DNA of 6,748 nucleotides, taken from the NCBI GenBank assembly GCA_900548565.1, contig URKV01000094.1, positions 1-6,748 of the forward strand. Direction: 5' to 3'. Source of the stretch: an uncultured Collinsella sp. Lineage in GTDB: Bacteria; Actinomycetota; Coriobacteriia; Coriobacteriales; Coriobacteriaceae. Positions 1-5,829 of this stretch are shown here, one piece after another. The position numbers were made by a program, and so were the translations under genes. A model generated the notes under the pieces. That model was not told where the DNA came from and made no database searches. It worked only from the letters and a program-made list of their open reading frames with translations. The first letter of the stretch is position 1, and each line of letters begins with the position of its first letter.

Positions 1-878
1 ACCTTATTGGCCGACAGATCCAGCCGCGGTTCGGCATCCGCCTCGGCCAGCTCCTCCTTATGGGGGACCAGCGGGGCGTTCTGGCTGGCGTACTCCTGCG
101 TTTTTTGCAGTTCCTCGATCATTTTTGCCAGATAGTCCATCATCTCGCCGCGGGTCTTTTCCATCTCCGAGATGCGGCTCTTTAGATCCTGCAGCCGCAG
201 ACGGTGGGCGTTCTGGATCTCGCGCGTTTCGTCGGTGGCGGACTGCACCATCTTGCGGGCCTGGGCAATGGCCTGCTCACGCGCAAGCTGGTCGATGGCT
301 TCGGCCTTGAGGTTCGTGTCCTTCAAAATCTGATCCGCATCGTCCCGGGCCTGCTGGCGGATGCGCGCAGCCTCGGCCTCGGCGTCGGCAATGACCTTAT
401 CACGGTCCGCGATGACCTGCTGGCGGGCCTGGTCATGGGCGCGGCCCTTGACGCGCAGCGCGGAGTTTGCCTCCTCGCAGCGCTCGGTCAGCTCCTTATT
501 TTCCCGCGTCAGGTCGCTGTTTTTCAGGCGCAGCATATCAACCTGGTTCGTCAGCGAATGGCTGCGCTCCTTCACGGTGGAGAACTGCGTTTCGAGATTG
601 GCGCGGTAGCTTTGCAGCTTATCCACCTGCCCGGCCAGCGTGGCGTTCTGGGTCGAGAGGGTCTGGTTCTGCATGACCAGTCCCTGGGCGTGGCGGCGCA
701 GGGCGTCGTTCTCCTGCCGGAGCGTGCGCAGCTCCGACGTCATGGCGGTCAGGTGCTGCTCATAATCGGCGCAGAGGTCCTCCATGGCCTGATGCACGTC
801 CTCCGGCTCATAGCCGCCAAAGCGCGCCTTGCGCATACCGCTCTGCTCTATGTAATTGTCGATGTCGATTTTGGGCAT
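1..878 (-). CDS. DivIVA-like coiled-coil protein (C-terminus cut by window edge)
   Basis: Translating the minus strand from the ATG at 876-878 gives 292 uninterrupted residues that run off the left edge, so the C-terminus is missing. The N-terminus (residues about 5-45) contains ARFGGYEPEDVHQAMEDL, which resembles the DivIVA lipid-binding start (FRGY-D-EVN-FLD). A long, almost purely helical coiled coil follows from about 40 to 265, rich in E, Q, R, K and A (for example LRQENDALRR and ADAEAEAARIRQQARDDAD), and then a more acidic, less helical stretch. No signal peptide or membrane segment is visible. Family knowledge: DivIVA/Wag31 proteins sit at curved membrane such as poles and septa and recruit division or polar-growth machinery. 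That role here is inferred; another DivIVA-domain scaffold such as a GpsB or SepIVA type is possible. GGGAG lies 9 nt before the ATG and a strong promoter lies just upstream. The gene seems to be transcribed alone, separated from the upstream operon by a terminator. Confidence 0.8.
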   Translation of the reverse strand, partial: MPKIDIDNYIEQSGMRKARFGGYEPEDVHQAMEDLCADYEQHLTAMTSELRTLRQENDALRRHAQGLVMQNQTLSTQNATLAGQVDKLQSYRANLETQFSTVKERSHSLTNQVDMLRLKNSDLTRENKELTERCEEANSALRVKGRAHDQARQQVIADRDKVIADAEAEAARIRQQARDDADQILKDTNLKAEAIDQLAREQAIAQARKMVQSATDETREIQNAHRLRLQDLKSRISEMEKTRGEMMDYLAKMIEELQKTQEYASQNAPLVPHKEELAEADAEPRLDLSANK

Positions 879-919
879 TGGTAACTACTCCCAACTAAAA
901 TTTACATATACTCCATTTT

Positions 920-948
920 ATTATAGAGCAAGATGTGACGTAAAGCAA
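920..948 (-). promoter_or_regulatory. Sigma70-type promoter for the DivIVA-like gene
   Basis: Read on the minus strand, a -35 hexamer TTGCTT (943-948) is followed by exactly 17 nt and a perfect -10 TATAAT (920-925). The expected transcription start is near 913, giving a leader of roughly 35 nt that contains the GGGAG ribosome binding site (888-892). The area is markedly AT-rich compared with the surrounding coding DNA. This is the best promoter match in the window. Confidence 0.8.
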
Positions 949-984
949 GGGAAAAGGGAAAAAAGGCGCTGTTTTGCCGCACAC

Positions 985-1017
985 AAAAAACCGCCCGCTC
1001 CATGACGGAGCGGGCGG
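985..1017 (-). terminator. Rho-independent terminator of the scaffold-GGGtGRT operon
   Basis: A perfect 11-bp GC-rich stem (991-1001 paired with 1007-1017) encloses a 5-nt loop. On the minus strand it is followed directly by six T residues (985-990). It lies 26 nt beyond the TGA of the GGGtGRT gene. No T-run follows on the plus strand, so it should act only on minus-strand transcripts, insulating the DivIVA-like gene from read-through. Confidence 0.92.
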
Positions 1018-1043
1018 CGAAAAGCCTAATGATTCAGTTCAAA

Positions 1044-2045
1044 TCAAGCGTTGGCCTGGGAAGCAGCAACAGCGCAGGCGACGGTCATACCGACCATCGG
1101 GTTGTTGCCGGCACCGATCAGACCCATCATCTCGACGTGAGCCGGGACGGAGGAGGAGCCAGCGAACTGGGCATCACCGTGCATACGGCCCATGGAGTCG
1201 GTCAGGCCGTAGGAGGCAGGGCCTGCAGCGACGTTGTCGGGATGCAGGGTACGGCCCGTGCCGCCGCCGGAAGCGACGGAGAAGTACTTCTTGCCGTTCT
1301 CGATAGCCCACTTCTTGTAGGTACCGGCGACCAGATGCTGGAAGCGGGTGGGGTTGGTGGAGTTACCGGTGATCGAGATGTCGACGTTCTCGTGCCACAT
1401 GATGGCAACGCCCTCGCGGACGTCGTCGGCGCCGTAGCAGTTGACGGCGGCGCGGGGACCATCGGAGTAGGGGATGGTCTCGACGACCTTGAGCTCGCCC
1501 GTGAAGTAGTCGAACTGGGTCTTCACGTAGGTGAAGCCGTTGATGCGGGCGATGATCTGAGCAGCGTCCTTGCCCAGACCGTTGAGGATGACGCGCAGCG
1601 GCTTCTTGCGAGCCTTGTTGGCGTTTAGAGCCAGGCCGATAGCACCCTCAGCGGCAGCGAAGGACTCGTGACCGGCCAGGAAGGCGAAGCACTCGGTGTC
1701 GTCGGAGAGCAGCATAGCGCCCAGGTTGCCGTGGCCCAGACCGACCTTGCGGTCCTCGGCGACGGAGCCGGGAACGGTGAAGGCCTGGATGCCCTCGCCG
1801 ATGATGGCGGCAGCCTCAGAAGCGGACTTGGCGCCACGCTTGACAGCGAGAGCGCAACCGAGGGTGTAGGCCCACTCGGCGTTCTGGAAGGCGATGGACT
1901 GGGTGTTGTTGACGATCTCACGCGGGTTGAAGCCCTTGTCGGTGCAGATCTGCAGAGCTTCCTCGAGGGAGGCGATGCCGTTGTCGGCGAGGCACTTGTT
2001 GATCTTGTCAGCGCGGCGCTCGTAACCTTCGAACGTAACAGTCAT
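1044..2045 (-). CDS. GGGtGRT-family protein
   Basis: This 333-residue protein carries the family's name motif, GGGTGRT, at residues 260-266, in the context YFSVASGGGTGRTLHPDN. Other conspicuous glycine- and histidine-rich stretches are GLGHGNLGAMLL (102-113), FLAGHESFAAAEGAIG (122-137) and a C-terminal GLIGAGNNPMVGMTVACAVA. Six cysteines are present (18, 34, 64, 119, 203, 324) without a ferredoxin-like cluster motif. There is no signal peptide or convincing membrane anchor, so it is probably cytosolic. GGGAGGG lies 8 nt before the ATG, and the gene follows the IscU/SufU-like scaffold gene by only 17-18 nt, so the two are surely co-transcribed and end at the terminator at 985-1017. The family is recognised by sequence, but I know of no settled biochemical function. 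A role with the neighbouring scaffold in Fe-S or metal/sulfur handling is inferred from context only. The length looks complete. Confidence 0.9.
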   Translation of the reverse strand: MTVTFEGYERRADKINKCLADNGIASLEEALQICTDKGFNPREIVNNTQSIAFQNAEWAYTLGCALAVKRGAKSASEAAAIIGEGIQAFTVPGSVAEDRKVGLGHGNLGAMLLSDDTECFAFLAGHESFAAAEGAIGLALNANKARKKPLRVILNGLGKDAAQIIARINGFTYVKTQFDYFTGELKVVETIPYSDGPRAAVNCYGADDVREGVAIMWHENVDISITGNSTNPTRFQHLVAGTYKKWAIENGKKYFSVASGGGTGRTLHPDNVAAGPASYGLTDSMGRMHGDAQFAGSSSVPAHVEMMGLIGAGNNPMVGMTVACAVAASQANA

Positions 2046-2063
2046 AGTTATTTCCCTCCCTTT

Positions 2064-2798
2064 CTACTCGTGAACCGGGAACACGCTGGCGACGGAGTGA
2101 GTCTCCTCGTCGGTGCGCGGGTCGATGTACTTGGCAGCGTTCTCCCACTGACCATAGTGGCCCATAGCGCCAGCGATGGCCTCCTCGGGGGTCTTGCCGG
2201 CCTTGACGGCGTCGGTGAACTTGCCGAGGTTCAGGAACTCGAATGCGATGATCTCGTTCTTGTCGTTGAGAGCCATGCGGGTGACGTAGCCCTGAGCGAG
2301 CTCGAGGTAACGAGCGCCCTTGGCCTTGGTGCCGAACATGGTGCCGACCTGAGAGCGAAGGCCCTTGCCGAGGTCGTCGAGGGAGGCGCCCACGGGCAGG
2401 CCGCCCTCGGAGAACGCGGTCTGGCTGCGGCCGTAAACGATCTGCAGGAAGATCTCGCGCATAGCAACGTTGATGGCGTCGCAGACGAGGTCGGTGTTGA
2501 GGGCCTCGAGGATGGTCTTACCGGGAAGGATCTCGGAAGCCATGGCGGCAGAGTGGGTCATACCCGAGCAGCCGATGGTCTCAACGAGGGCCTCCTCGAT
2601 GATGCCGTCCTTGACGTTCAGCGTGAGCTTGCAGGCGCCCTGCTGAGGTGCGCACCAACCCACACCGTGCGTAAGACCGGAGATGTCGGAAATCTCCTTA
2701 GCCTGGACCCACTTGCCCTCCTCGGGGATGGGTGCGGGGCCGTGGTATGCACCCTTGGCAACGGGGCACATGTTCTCCACTTCCTGTGAGTACTGCAT
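2064..2798 (-). CDS. Divergent IscU/SufU-like iron-sulfur cluster assembly scaffold protein
   Basis: The 244-residue protein begins MQYSQEVENMC. Its middle (about 45-110) has the U-type scaffold pattern: KLTLNVKDGIIEEALVETIGCSGMTHSAA parallels SufU's LTLQLRV-NNVIEEASFTGHGCAISQAS, including the central Cys (C77 here). The usual first-ligand motif CGD is absent; nearby cysteines sit instead at 49 and 56 (GWCAPQQGAC), with others at 11 and 106. A C-terminal region (about 125-244) follows that standard SufU/IscU proteins lack, containing GARYLELAQGYVTRMAL and FLNLGKFTDAVKAGKTPEEAI. Family knowledge: U-type proteins accept persulfide sulfur and assemble or transfer Fe-S clusters. Whether this one does so is uncertain because its ligand set differs. 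I chose the start at 2798 because an AGGAG-rich site precedes it directly; the frame stays open 28 codons further upstream, but that part is Arg-rich and has no homology signal. The gene is first in a two-gene operon with GGGtGRT. Confidence 0.82.
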   Translation of the reverse strand: MQYSQEVENMCPVAKGAYHGPAPIPEEGKWVQAKEISDISGLTHGVGWCAPQQGACKLTLNVKDGIIEEALVETIGCSGMTHSAAMASEILPGKTILEALNTDLVCDAINVAMREIFLQIVYGRSQTAFSEGGLPVGASLDDLGKGLRSQVGTMFGTKAKGARYLELAQGYVTRMALNDKNEIIAFEFLNLGKFTDAVKAGKTPEEAIAGAMGHYGQWENAAKYIDPRTDEETHSVASVFPVHE

Positions 2799-2802
2799 GC
2801 CT

Positions 2803-2808
2803 CTCCTC
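2803..2808 (-). promoter_or_regulatory. Ribosome binding site that fixes the scaffold gene start
   Basis: On the minus strand the purine run AGAGGAGAGG lies immediately before the ATG at 2796-2798, with AGGAG at 2803-2807. This supports starting at MQYSQEV rather than at the in-frame ATG at 2880-2882. Confidence 0.7.
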
Positions 2809-2884
2809 TCTATCGTGTTGGCGTCCCGTCTGGGGGCCGTGGCTGGCGATTGCCGGGCGACCCTTCGAAAGGGACATGACATGC

Positions 2885-2922
2885 AGCCCCTATAATACCG
2901 CGAAATGCACGGAATATTCGGC
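2885..2922 (-). promoter_or_regulatory. Putative promoter and operator-like palindrome of the scaffold operon
   Basis: On the minus strand a -10-like TATTAT occupies 2892-2897. No good -35 hexamer is found 16-18 nt upstream. Where it should be lies the 8-bp palindrome GAATATTC (2912-2919), centred near -30 relative to a start at about 2885. A weak -35 overlapped by a dyad is the arrangement of a regulated promoter, but no regulator can be named. The resulting leader would be about 87 nt and is GC-rich. The TATAAT visible at 2891-2896 on the plus strand is the offset complement of the same AT patch and has no matching -35. Confidence 0.4.
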
Positions 2923-2963
2923 GAACGGCTCAGTTTTCGTAGCGAGAAGTCCGGAAGTTTTAA

Positions 2964-2991
2964 TTGAAACGATTTAACCCTATGTTATGTG
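2964..2991 (+). promoter_or_regulatory. Candidate promoter for the transposase-like gene
   Basis: TTGAAA (2964-2969) is separated by 16 nt from TATGTG (2986-2991) in the AT-rich part of the intergenic region. The match is moderate, and it would leave a leader of about 200 nt before the ATG at 3202. No better plus-strand candidate was found nearer the gene. Confidence 0.3.
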
Positions 2992-3050
2992 GTCGTGAAC
3001 TTCCGTAGAGGGGGTCCTTCTTGGGCAAGCTTTTGGTCAGCTCTTGTAAG

Positions 3051-3077
3051 CGTTGCAGGGGTTGACCTGTTGCAACG
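3051..3077. repeat. 7-bp inverted repeat upstream of the transposase-like gene
   Basis: CGTTGCA (3051-3057) and its complement TGCAACG (3071-3077) are separated by 13 nt; an alternative inner pairing is CAGG/CCTG (3056-3059 with 3066-3069). It lies about 125 bp before the transposase-like start and would fall in its leader if the promoter at 2964-2991 is real. It could be a binding site for the gene's own product, or chance. Confidence 0.35.
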
Positions 3078-3190
3078 GTGCCGTTCGCCGCCTGTTTGCT
3101 GCCTTTGGCCGCGCGAGTGTATTGTTTTGCGTGAATGTTTTGATGGCACGCTTCAATCGTGCTGTATTGGATGGCAAGCAGATCCCGGCG

Positions 3191-3197
3191 AAGGGAG
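3191..3197 (+). promoter_or_regulatory. Ribosome binding site deciding the transposase-like start
   Basis: AAGGGAG ends 4 nt before the ATG at 3202. It coincides with the onset of family homology (TGFYHVCARGVGKQLIF), so it favours this start over the upstream in-frame ATG at 2989. Confidence 0.6.
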
Positions 3198-3201
3198 CGC
3201 C

Positions 3202-4011
3202 ATGCAGCGCGTTTGGAGAACGGTTACCGGCTTTTACCATGTCTGTGCTCGCGGTGTGGGCAAACAGCTCATCTTTGAGGGCGACGAAGACCGGTGGGAG
3301 TTTTTGGAGCTGATGCGCGAGTGCTGCCGCGAGGAGGGCGTGACGGTTATCGCCTGGTGCCTTATGGGCAATCACGTGTATTTGGTGCTTGCAGATTACG
3401 AGGACAGGATGAGCGCGGCGATGCACCGTCTGCTTTTGACGTACGCGCGGCGGTTCAATAAACGCACGGGGCGCACAGGCCATCTGTTCCAGAACCGTTT
3501 TGACCGGCGTTCGCTCGATACCGATTGGCAGGTGATGGAGGCTATTCGCTCCGTACACGCCGATCCGCAGGAGGTGGGCGTTAGCCTAATCGAGCGTTAT
3601 CCCTGGAGCAGCTTTCCGGAACATCTACGCGCTTACGACGGTGATGTGGCCGATGCCGCGAGGGGATTTTCTGATCCTTCTTGCGTGCTTGAGCTTTTTG
3701 GCTCTGCCGAGGGCTTTATTGCCTATTCGCTTTCGACGCCCGCCGGCAGTGAGTCAGCGCTGTGCGATATGAAAGAGACGGAGTGGGAACGCCACGCCTT
3801 TGCCGACAAGATGGCGAAGGAACTCGGGGTTCCGCTTCGCGGGGTTAAAGCCGCACCGCCGGCGCAGCGCGATACCGTTATTTTTGGATTGCACGATGCC
3901 GGTTTTACGGTGCGCCAGATTGAGCGGCATACCGGGATTGGCAAAAGTACCGTCTCTCGTATCGTGCGCGCTTATGCGCGGGTGAAGGCACAGACTGAGC
4001 TCTCGGAATAG
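3202..4011 (+). CDS. REP-associated/IS200-like Y1 transposase homologue, probably catalytically inactive
   Basis: 269 residues from the ATG preceded by AAGGGAG. Residues about 8-140 match the Y1 transposase layout of RAYT-like proteins: TGFYHVCARGVGKQLIFEGDEDRW..FL, then WCLMGNHVYLVL, GRTGHLFQNRF and YPWSSFPEHL. A C-terminal segment (about 225-260, GFTVRQIERHTGIGKSTVSRIVRAY) is a clear helix-turn-helix. Family members use an HUH motif (usually NHVHL) to hold metal and a Tyr in an R-Y-I-H-x-N-P motif to cut single-stranded DNA. Here the HUH reads H58-V-Y60 and the aligned catalytic position is Ser117 (IRSVHADP). Both replacements are read directly from clean codons and the frame is otherwise intact. 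I infer a domesticated or dead enzyme that may act as a DNA-binding protein. No insertion-sequence ends or target duplication are evident. The gene converges on the suf operon, with about 65 bp between the stops. Confidence 0.85.
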   Translation: MQRVWRTVTGFYHVCARGVGKQLIFEGDEDRWEFLELMRECCREEGVTVIAWCLMGNHVYLVLADYEDRMSAAMHRLLLTYARRFNKRTGRTGHLFQNRFDRRSLDTDWQVMEAIRSVHADPQEVGVSLIERYPWSSFPEHLRAYDGDVADAARGFSDPSCVLELFGSAEGFIAYSLSTPAGSESALCDMKETEWERHAFADKMAKELGVPLRGVKAAPPAQRDTVIFGLHDAGFTVRQIERHTGIGKSTVSRIVRAYARVKAQTELSE

Positions 4012-4048
4012 AAAATGGCCGAACCACTCTTGTCAAGCGATTCGGCCA
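4011..4048 (-). terminator. Hairpin terminator at the end of the suf operon
   Basis: The perfect 8-bp inverted repeat TGGCCGAA (4016-4023) / TTCGGCCA (4041-4048) encloses 17 nt. On the minus strand it is followed by TTTTC and further T-rich sequence, beginning 28 nt after the sufU stop, so it fits a moderate intrinsic terminator for suf. On the plus strand only an A-rich run follows, so it is unlikely to stop the transposase-like transcript efficiently. A REP-like palindrome linked to the neighbouring Y1 gene is a less likely alternative. Confidence 0.6.
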
Positions 4049-4052
4049 ACAA

Positions 4053-4066
4053 AAATCTTAAGATTT
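4053..4066. repeat. 14-bp perfect palindrome
   Basis: AAATCTTAAGATTT is fully self-complementary with no spacer and lies 10 bp from the sufU stop, between the suf hairpin and sufU. Without a loop it is a poor RNA hairpin, and it looks more like a dimeric-protein binding site or chance. No function can be assigned. Confidence 0.5.
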
Positions 4067-4076
4067 GGGACAAGTA

Positions 4077-4511
4077 CTACTGATTATTTCGCCCCTCGAG
4101 CATGCCGTCGAGGGTGCGCCAGGCGAGCTCGGCGCATTTGACGCGGGCGGGCATGTGCGAGATGTCCTGGAGCTGGGCGGCTTCGTCCAGGTCTTCCAGG
4201 TCTTCCTCGGAGAGCTGCTCGCCGCGGATCATGGCGAGGAAGAGCTCTGCCAGGCGGTGAGCTTCCTCGACGGTCTCGCCGGTGATGAGGTCGGCCATGA
4301 TGTCGGCGCTGGCCTGGCTGATGGCGCAGCCGTGGCCGGTAAAGGAGGCCTCCTCGATCACGTTGTTCTCGACACGCAGCTGCAGAGTGAGCTCGTCTCC
4401 GCAGCTGGGGTTGATGCCGTCGTGCTCGTGCGTGGGAGCATCCATCTCGTACTTGTAGTCGGGGTGCGAGTTGTGCTCCATAAATGTGGTGGAGGTGTAC
4501 AGATTACCCAT
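4077..4511 (-). CDS. sufU: SufU, zinc-dependent sulfurtransferase / Fe-S assembly protein
   Basis: The 144-residue protein closely follows the SufU family, including Bacillus subtilis SufU: NPSCGDELTLQL (C37, D39), FTGHGCAISQASADIM (C62) and MPARVKCAELAW (C126). These are the expected three Cys and one Asp zinc ligands, all present. The SufU-specific insert between the second and third Cys (about 64 residues) is also present, separating it from IscU. Family knowledge: SufU accepts persulfide sulfur from SufS and passes it to the SufBCD scaffold in the cytosol. The start at 4511 is favoured because GGAG (4520-4523) lies 8 nt upstream and homology begins there; the same frame extends to 4643, but only as an overlap of sufS. 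The start lies inside the 3' end of sufS (8-nt overlap), pointing to coupled translation. It is the last gene of the operon, followed by a hairpin. Confidence 0.95.
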   Translation of the reverse strand: MGNLYTSTTFMEHNSHPDYKYEMDAPTHEHDGINPSCGDELTLQLRVENNVIEEASFTGHGCAISQASADIMADLITGETVEEAHRLAELFLAMIRGEQLSEEDLEDLDEAAQLQDISHMPARVKCAELAWRTLDGMLEGRNNQ

Positions 4512-5829
4512 TGAACGTGCTCCAAACGTGATGCAGGCCGGCGATGAACTTGTCAATGTCGGCCTTGTCGTTGTAGAAGGCCACGCTGGCGCGGCAGCAG
4601 GCAAGGTTCTCGACGCCCAGCCAGGTGAGCAGCGGCTGTGCACAGTGGTGACCGGCGCGGATGCAGACGCCGTCCATGTCCATGATGCTCGCGACGTCGT
4701 GCGGGTGGATGCCGCGGACGTTAAAGCTCACAACGCCGTGGTGGTTGTCCCAATAGATGGAGCCGATGATCTGGACAAAGTCGAGCTGCATGAGCTCGCC
4801 CATCAGGTAGTGGACGAGTGCCTGCTCGCGTGCCTGGATGTTCTCGTAACCCACCGTGTTGACCAGGTAGTCGAGTGCCGCACCCGTGGCGAAGATGCCG
4901 GCGGCGTCCTGTGTGCCGGCCTCGAATTTCTCGGGAACGGGCGCCCAGACGGCGTCCTGCTCGGTAACAGAGTCGATCATCTCGCCGCCGGTGAGCATGG
5001 GCGGCATGGCGTTGAGCAGGTCCATCTTGCCCCACAGCACGCCGATGCCCATGGGGCCCATAGCCTTGTGTGCGCTAAAGGCAAAGAAGTCGGCGCCCAG
5101 GTCGGCCACATCGACCGGCATGTGCGGCAGCGACTGCGCACCGTCGACGACCAGGTAGCCGCCATACTTGTGCACGAGCTTGCCGAGGTTCTTGACTGGG
5201 TTCTCGACTCCCAACACGTTGGAGACCTGACCCACGGCCAGAATCTTGGTCTTGGGACCAACCTTGGCAAGAACCTCCTCGGTGGTGAGCTGACCGGTCT
5301 TGGTGGGGTAGAGGTAGACGAGCTTGGCGCCGGTCTCGCGGCAGACCTGCTGCCACGGAATCAGGTTGGAGTGGTGCTCCATGATGGTGATGACGACCTC
5401 GTCGCCCGGCTCGAGGACTGTGGGTGCAAAGCTCTTGGCGACCAGGTTGAGCGACTCGCTCGTGTTGCGGGTGAAGACGACCTCGTTGGCCTGGGCAGCG
5501 CCGATGAGGTCGGCGATCTGCTGGCGCACCTTCGCGATAGCCTCAGTGGCCTCGACGGACAGCGAGTACAGGCCGCGCAGAGGGTTGGCGTTCATGCGCT
5601 GGTAGAAGTCGCGCTCGGCGTCGAGCACACAGGCAGGACGCTGCGCGGTGGCGGCACTATCGAGGAAGGCGATCTCGGGGTGCTGCTGGAACAGCGGGAA
5701 CTGCGCCTTGTAGGGATTAGTCTCGATGTCGACGGTAGGCCAGCCGCGCGAGGCCTCGTCGCTGGCGTCGAGCTCCATAGGCTCCGGTGCGGTACAGGTG
5801 TCGCATTTAACGTGCTCGGTGTCGATCAT
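4504..5829 (-). CDS. sufS: SufS cysteine desulfurase (PLP-dependent)
   Basis: 441 residues. The class V aminotransferase fold is evident: FLDSAATAQRP (55-65), FTRNTSESLN (119-128), the His pair in MEHHSNLIPWQ (152-153), the PLP-ring Asp in VVDGAQSLPH (D229), the Schiff-base lysine in SAHKAMGPMGIGVLWGK (K255), FEAGT (302-306) and the catalytic cysteine loop RAGHHCAQPL (C396). This short-loop arrangement is typical of SufS/CsdA (group II) enzymes. It converts L-cysteine to alanine and leaves a persulfide that SufU collects. The ATG overlaps the sufD stop as ATGA, and GAGGAG (5835-5840) lies 5 nt upstream, which fixes the start. From that start the protein has about 40 residues before the conserved domain, including an unusual KCDTC pair (C9, C12); an internal ATG at codon 18 has a poorer site. 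Coupled to sufD upstream and sufU downstream. Confidence 0.96.
   Translation of the reverse strand: MIDTEHVKCDTCTAPEPMELDASDEASRGWPTVDIETNPYKAQFPLFQQHPEIAFLDSAATAQRPACVLDAERDFYQRMNANPLRGLYSLSVEATEAIAKVRQQIADLIGAAQANEVVFTRNTSESLNLVAKSFAPTVLEPGDEVVITIMEHHSNLIPWQQVCRETGAKLVYLYPTKTGQLTTEEVLAKVGPKTKILAVGQVSNVLGVENPVKNLGKLVHKYGGYLVVDGAQSLPHMPVDVADLGADFFAFSAHKAMGPMGIGVLWGKMDLLNAMPPMLTGGEMIDSVTEQDAVWAPVPEKFEAGTQDAAGIFATGAALDYLVNTVGYENIQAREQALVHYLMGELMQLDFVQIIGSIYWDNHHGVVSFNVRGIHPHDVASIMDMDGVCIRAGHHCAQPLLTWLGVENLACCRASVAFYNDKADIDKFIAGLHHVWSTFNG
4520..4523 (-). promoter_or_regulatory. Ribosome binding site of sufU within sufS
   Basis: GGAG on the minus strand, 8 nt before the sufU ATG and inside the last codons of sufS. 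It supports initiation at 4511, where SufU homology begins, rather than further upstream in the same frame. Confidence 0.6.

Larger units (their letters stand above)
2799..3201. other. Divergent intergenic region between the scaffold operon and the transposase-like gene
   Basis: About 400 bp with no supported gene. The left third is the putative scaffold-operon leader and promoter. In the leader, a 5-bp hairpin (CCCTT/AAGGG, 2861-2873) shares bases with a possible longer-range pairing between 2823-2827 and 2871-2875. The middle (2955-2990) is AT-rich and may hold the plus-strand promoter of the transposase-like gene. The right part carries a 7-bp inverted repeat at 3051-3077. The plus-strand frame is open from 2989, but its first 71 codons are Cys- and Trp-rich, look unlike a known domain and have no evident ribosome binding site, so I treat them as non-coding. 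Confidence 0.6.

Noticed and set aside
1668..2789. Plus-strand open frame of 373 codons antisense to the GGGtGRT and scaffold genes
   Set aside because: It is the same kind of shadow: it spans two real genes and their intergenic gap, is repetitive in V, L, G and D, and has no family match or ribosome binding site.
2799..2882. 28-codon N-terminal extension of the scaffold protein from an ATG at 2882
   Set aside because: The extension is Arg/Pro-rich without homology, would cover the putative leader, and the strong purine-rich site directly precedes the ATG at 2798.
2891..2896. TATAAT on the plus strand as a -10 for the transposase-like gene
   Set aside because: No -35-like hexamer lies 16-18 nt upstream, it is more than 300 nt from the gene, and the same AT patch is better explained as the minus-strand -10.
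2989..3201. 71-codon N-terminal extension of the transposase-like protein
   Set aside because: Homology begins at the ATG at 3202, which has AAGGGAG in front. The extension is Cys/Trp-rich and looks like translated intergenic DNA.
3037..3558. Minus-strand 173-codon frame opposite the transposase-like gene
   Set aside because: It overlaps a gene with clear family motifs on the plus strand, and its translation shows no domain or convincing start site.
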